A stretch of DNA of 10,787 nucleotides from Pinguiococcus pyrenoidosus. Lineage: Eukaryota; Sar; Pinguiophyceae; Pinguiochrysidales; Pinguiochrysidaceae. Location: positions 1 through 10,787 of the forward strand of contig JAAMXY010004210.1 in NCBI GenBank assembly GCA_019677205.1, written 5' to 3'. Below the pieces are notes generated by a model. It was given only the letters and a program-made list of their open reading frames with translations, was not told where the DNA came from and did not search any database. Positions 8,188 to 10,787 of this stretch are shown here, in pieces; position 1 is the stretch's first letter, and every line of letters starts with the position of its first letter. Both the position numbers and the translations under genes were made by a program.

Positions 8188-8893
8188 TCATCTCGCTTCG
8201 GTGGCGACAGCCGGGGCCGTCGTCGCCGCCCGCCGGAGGCTCCAGACGGTGCAGCGGTACAGAACTGCGATGCCGATCGGGCTCAGATGCAAAGACGACG
8301 CGGTGGGAAACCTGAAGAGGAAGCCGAAGGGATAGAAGGTGCCATTTGCGGCCACCACCTCCGAGCAGAAGACGCATGCGACGACCGCTGTGGCGCAATG
8401 AAGAACATCGCGGAGACGGCGGAAGAGGGCCTCCGCTCTCCGGCGGCGCTCTCCAACTCCCTTTGTGGCACGCAGTCAGCATCGGATGAGCTCCGTTCAC
8501 CTCCAATCTTCTTGGATGCCGCACCTTTCTCGTCTCCGCTAGACTGCTAGAGACGTCTTGGAGCTCTCTTTCTAGAAGACTATTGTACACGAAATCCCCC
8601 ACAGCATCCGTCTTGCGGGAGCTCGTGATTAGGCCAATCCAAAGATACTGCAAGCAGCTCGTGCGGCACTCCAGGCAACGCACCTTCTTCAGCTCCTCCG
8701 TGAGAGCACGCATGGCAGAGATGTCTTCCGCCATGCCGCGCATCTCCGTGGCTGAAGAGCTTTGGAAGCTGCTCACCGCCCAGAGCACAAGATCCTGAGC
8801 CACCAGCAGCGCCACCAGCAGCAGCAGGCTCACCGCACGCACGTCATCCAGCAATTCCAGCTGTAGAAACGACTCCAGCAGCGGGAGCGCCAT
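8188..8893 (-). CDS. GET1: GET1/WRB-like receptor subunit for tail-anchored protein insertion (3 exons)
   Basis: Predicted exons 8684-8893, 8525-8611 and 8188-8460 give 189 residues (human WRB has 174). GET1/WRB sits in the ER membrane and receives tail-anchored proteins from the GET3/TRC40 ATPase. The protein shows the family plan: TM1 (about 21-43), a cytosolic coiled coil (about 49-112) that would bind GET3, then two close membrane segments (about 118-137 and 158-174). VGDFVYNSLLERELQDV matches the family's DEFARYARLERKINKM position, and FLFRFPTASSLHLSPIGIAVL fits the conserved phenylalanine-proline segment before TM3. Intron 1 (8612-8683, GTGCGT...CAAG) is 72 nt and stop-free; a CTAAT branch site supports it. 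Intron 2 (8461-8524, GTGCGG...AAAG) has a CTGAC branch site and is needed for the last frame. Recognition rests on topology and patchy similarity, so it is less certain than its neighbours. Confidence 0.75.
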
Positions 8894-9133
8894 GATCAGC
8901 GGACGCGCTGGCGCGTCGCTGGCGCTCCTTCAGCGTATCAGCTGATCCTCCGCAGAGACCTCTTGGCCAAGGGTGCATCAGCTGATCGCGACAGACGGAC
9001 TTTGGCGGCGCCGTGACACCCCGGATCGAAATGGAGCACGGTGGCTTGGCGCCAAATTTGCAAAAGCCGAAAGCCGATCTGCGGCCAAAAGCGCCTCCGG
9101 CCGTCGAGAGCGCCTCCGGCCGTCGAGAGCGCC
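8894..9133. promoter_or_regulatory. GC-rich bidirectional promoter, GET1 / PRP4
   Basis: The 240 bp between the start codons are GC-rich, unlike the two AT-rich divergent promoters. The palindromic 11-mer ATCAGCTGATC occurs twice, at 8937-8947 and 8977-8987, exactly 40 bp apart, and TGATCAGC occurs at 8893-8900. The first copy lies within CGTATCAGCTGATC (8934-8947), similar to the CGTAT/TGATC elements upstream of RPN11/ALG14 and RIO1/VPS25. Confidence 0.5.
9091..9128. repeat. Perfect 19-bp tandem duplication in the PRP4 leader
   Basis: GCGCCTCCGGCCGTCGAGA is present twice head to tail (9091-9109 and 9110-9128), followed by GCGCC and then the PRP4 ATG at 9134. The unit is not a multiple of three, which supports this stretch being untranslated leader. 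Confidence 0.95.
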
Positions 9134-10717
9134 ATGGAGGTGCTGGATCTGAACGCGACGTCTCTGCAGGCGCAAGCTGAGCATGAGAAGCTCCTGCTGG
9201 ACGCGGAGATCGCGCGGCGGGCGCGCAGCATGCACGTGCCCACGGCCATCGACGACGTAAAGAGAGCGCTGCGCCACTTGGGACATCCCGTGACGCTGTT
9301 CGGAGAGCGCGCGTTCGACCGGCGCCAGCGCCTGCGTAATGTGCTGGCTGCCAAGGCGGTGGAGGGCGGCGAGAGCGAGCTCAGCGCCCTGGGCTTCCGC
9401 AGCTTGGACGACCGCTCGTCTGCGCCGGAGTCCGAGTTGGACCCCAGCAAGCGCGCCGAGGTGTTCTACACGCCCGCTGGCAAGGACTTGCAGCAGGTGC
9501 GGGGCAAGCTGGCCGAGCTGTCCTTTCAGAGGGCCGCTGCGCGGCTGGCGCGCTACAAGCGGCGGCGAGACGAGCCGGCGGAGGCGCATCGACGCTGTGC
9601 GGAGCTGTACGGCGAGCTGGCGACGCTGGGCATCCGCGGCAGCCAGATCGTGGACTCGCGGCCCATCTCTTGCTGCAAGTTCAGCCCCATATTGGGTAGC
9701 GGTGCGGCCGCGGCGGAGCTGGAGACCACGCGCGTTCTGACGGGCTCGTGGACGGGACTGCTCAAGGTGTGGGACGCTGCGAAGCTGCAACCCACGGTCG
9801 TGTGTCGGGGTCATACCGAGCGTGTAGTCGGTTGCGACTGGCACCCAGAGGCTGCCTTCTCGACGGCGCTGTCCTCGGATGCTGAATTGTACCCATCGCC
9901 AAGGCTTCTGGCGTCCGCAAGTGCGGACGCGACGGTGAAGCTGTGGGACGCGAGGATCCATACGGCGAAGGTGGTGGGAGAGAGGCCTGTGGCTGGAGCT
10001 AAGGAGGAGGAAGACGCCGATGCGATGGACATCGAGGGGCCGGCGCCGAAGACGAAAGGCGTCTTTGAGCGCAGTGCCGCGTGCCTGGGGACGTTCACGG
10101 GGCACAAGGCGCGGCTGTCGAGAGTGGCATTTCACACGATGGGACGTCTCCTCGGGACCACGAGCTTCGACCACACTTGGCGCCTGTGGGATGTGGAGAC
10201 GAGGAAAGAGCTGCAACTGCAGGATGGCCACCTGAAACCCGTGTACGGCATAGCCTTCCATCCGGACGGGAGCCTGGTCGCCACCACCGATCTGTACGGG
10301 ATCACCCTTCTTTGGGATCTCCGAAGCGGCAAGCAGATACACAAATGCATCGGGCACGTGAAGCGAGTGCTCTGCGTGGACTTCAGCCCGGAGGGTTGGA
10401 AGATGGCGACCGCAGGGGATGATCACGCAGTGAAGATTTGGGACCTGCGAGAACGAAGGTGTTTGTATACCATCCCGGCCCATGCCAACCTCGTGACCGG
10501 CGTGCGATACTGCTCGCAGAGTGGCGAAGCGCTGATGTCCTGTAGCTTCGACGGGAAGGTGAAAGTCTGGTCCACCAGGGACTATTCCTGCCTGCAAACC
10601 TTGACCGGGCACGAGGGCAAGGTCATGGGCGGAGACGTAAGCCACAGTGAGAGACATGTGGCGTCGGTTGGATTCGATCGGACCCTGAAGATCTGGGCCC
10701 GTGATGTGTTGGCCTAG
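9134..10717 (+). CDS. PRP4: PRP4 (PRPF4), U4/U6 snRNP WD40 protein
   Basis: A single uninterrupted exon of 527 residues, near the 522 of human PRPF4. PRP4 is a core protein of the U4/U6 and tri-snRNP, where it works with PRP3 and cyclophilin H. The N-terminal splicing-factor motif lies at about 37-72 (DVKRALRHLGHPVTLFGERA, RRQRLRNVL). A helical linker follows, then seven WD repeats from about 173 to 522, with diagnostic stretches VFHT/LGTTSFDHTWRLWD, DGSLVATTDLYG, YTIPAHANLVTGV and LTGHEGKVMG. The start at 9134 has a good context (GCCATGG); the frame is open upstream but has no ATG. An acidic insertion (about residues 280-314, with EEEDADAMDIEG) sits between the second and third repeats and is absent from the human protein. 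It could in principle be an 81-nt stop-free intron (9971-10051), but it lacks a pyrimidine tract. Confidence 0.96.
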   Translation: MEVLDLNATSLQAQAEHEKLLLDAEIARRARSMHVPTAIDDVKRALRHLGHPVTLFGERAFDRRQRLRNVLAAKAVEGGESELSALGFRSLDDRSSAPESELDPSKRAEVFYTPAGKDLQQVRGKLAELSFQRAAARLARYKRRRDEPAEAHRRCAELYGELATLGIRGSQIVDSRPISCCKFSPILGSGAAAAELETTRVLTGSWTGLLKVWDAAKLQPTVVCRGHTERVVGCDWHPEAAFSTALSSDAELYPSPRLLASASADATVKLWDARIHTAKVVGERPVAGAKEEEDADAMDIEGPAPKTKGVFERSAACLGTFTGHKARLSRVAFHTMGRLLGTTSFDHTWRLWDVETRKELQLQDGHLKPVYGIAFHPDGSLVATTDLYGITLLWDLRSGKQIHKCIGHVKRVLCVDFSPEGWKMATAGDDHAVKIWDLRERRCLYTIPAHANLVTGVRYCSQSGEALMSCSFDGKVKVWSTRDYSCLQTLTGHEGKVMGGDVSHSERHVASVGFDRTLKIWARDVLA

Positions 10718-10787
10718 CAGCGAGACTTGTAGGAGATGCAGACGGCAGCACCCTGCAAGAAAAGGAAGAGCGAGCGAGTTGATCTTG
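10714..10787 (-). other. PRP4 3' flank with a minus-strand splice-acceptor-like sequence
   Basis: Read on the minus strand, 10753-10775 is a long pyrimidine tract ending in TTCTTGCAG, a strong acceptor. In one phase the 39 bases after it (10752-10714) give 12 codons and a TAG that shares the CTAG at 10714-10717 with the PRP4 stop. This would be the last exon of a next minus-strand gene, as the alternating order predicts. The exon is short and unrecognised, so this is only a candidate. Confidence 0.25.

Noticed and set aside
8978-10657. 559-codon open frame on the minus strand opposite PRP4
   Set aside because: PRP4 is recognised along its whole length on the plus strand. The antisense frame is open because of GC-rich third positions, and its product is low-complexity (Arg/Gln/His/Leu-rich) with no family motif.
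1-10787. Prokaryotic defence system, CRISPR array, insertion sequence or phage genes
   Set aside because: No spaced direct repeats, transposase, integrase or Shine-Dalgarno-led operons; every recognised gene is eukaryotic and most are spliced.

Overview
The window is eukaryotic nuclear DNA. It carries seven recognisable spliced or single-exon genes and one probable gene that runs into the left edge. Every identifiable product is a eukaryotic housekeeping or membrane protein, introns have GT-AG ends, and TAG and TGA both act as ordinary stops (standard genetic code). Short introns (64-133 nt), GC-rich exons, AT-rich divergent promoters and tiny spacers suggest a compact unicellular eukaryote such as an alga or other protist. 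I cannot name the lineage from sequence alone.

Layout, left to right: a minus-strand coiled-coil protein of unknown function (about 240-860, probably continuing past position 1); a 1 kb gap with no supported gene; a plus-strand divergent tetraspanin in five exons (1906-3132); minus-strand RPN11/PSMD14, the proteasome lid deubiquitinase, in two exons (3134-4197); plus-strand ALG14 in three exons (4528-5382); minus-strand RIO1 kinase in two exons (5442-6942); plus-strand VPS25 of ESCRT-II in four exons (7206-8008); a minus-strand GET1/WRB-like tail-anchored protein receptor in three exons (8188-8893); and plus-strand PRP4, the U4/U6 snRNP WD40 protein, in one exon (9134-10717).

The strands alternate strictly (- + - + - + - +), so every gene shares a promoter region with one neighbour and a terminator region with the other. 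Head-to-head gaps are 240-330 bp (1,045 bp for the first pair). Tail-to-tail gaps are 1, 59 and 179 bp. The genes do not form one pathway: they cover proteolysis, N-glycosylation, ribosome maturation, endosomal sorting, tail-anchored protein insertion and splicing.

Three introns are stop-free and a multiple of three long, so simple ORF reading leaves them in the protein; I removed them by family alignment and splice signals. I saw no mobile element, CRISPR array, tRNA, rRNA or prokaryote-like defence system. The most unusual points are the alternating architecture with nearly abutting stop codons, the preference for C at donor position +4, and a CGTAT/TGATC motif shared by three divergent promoters.
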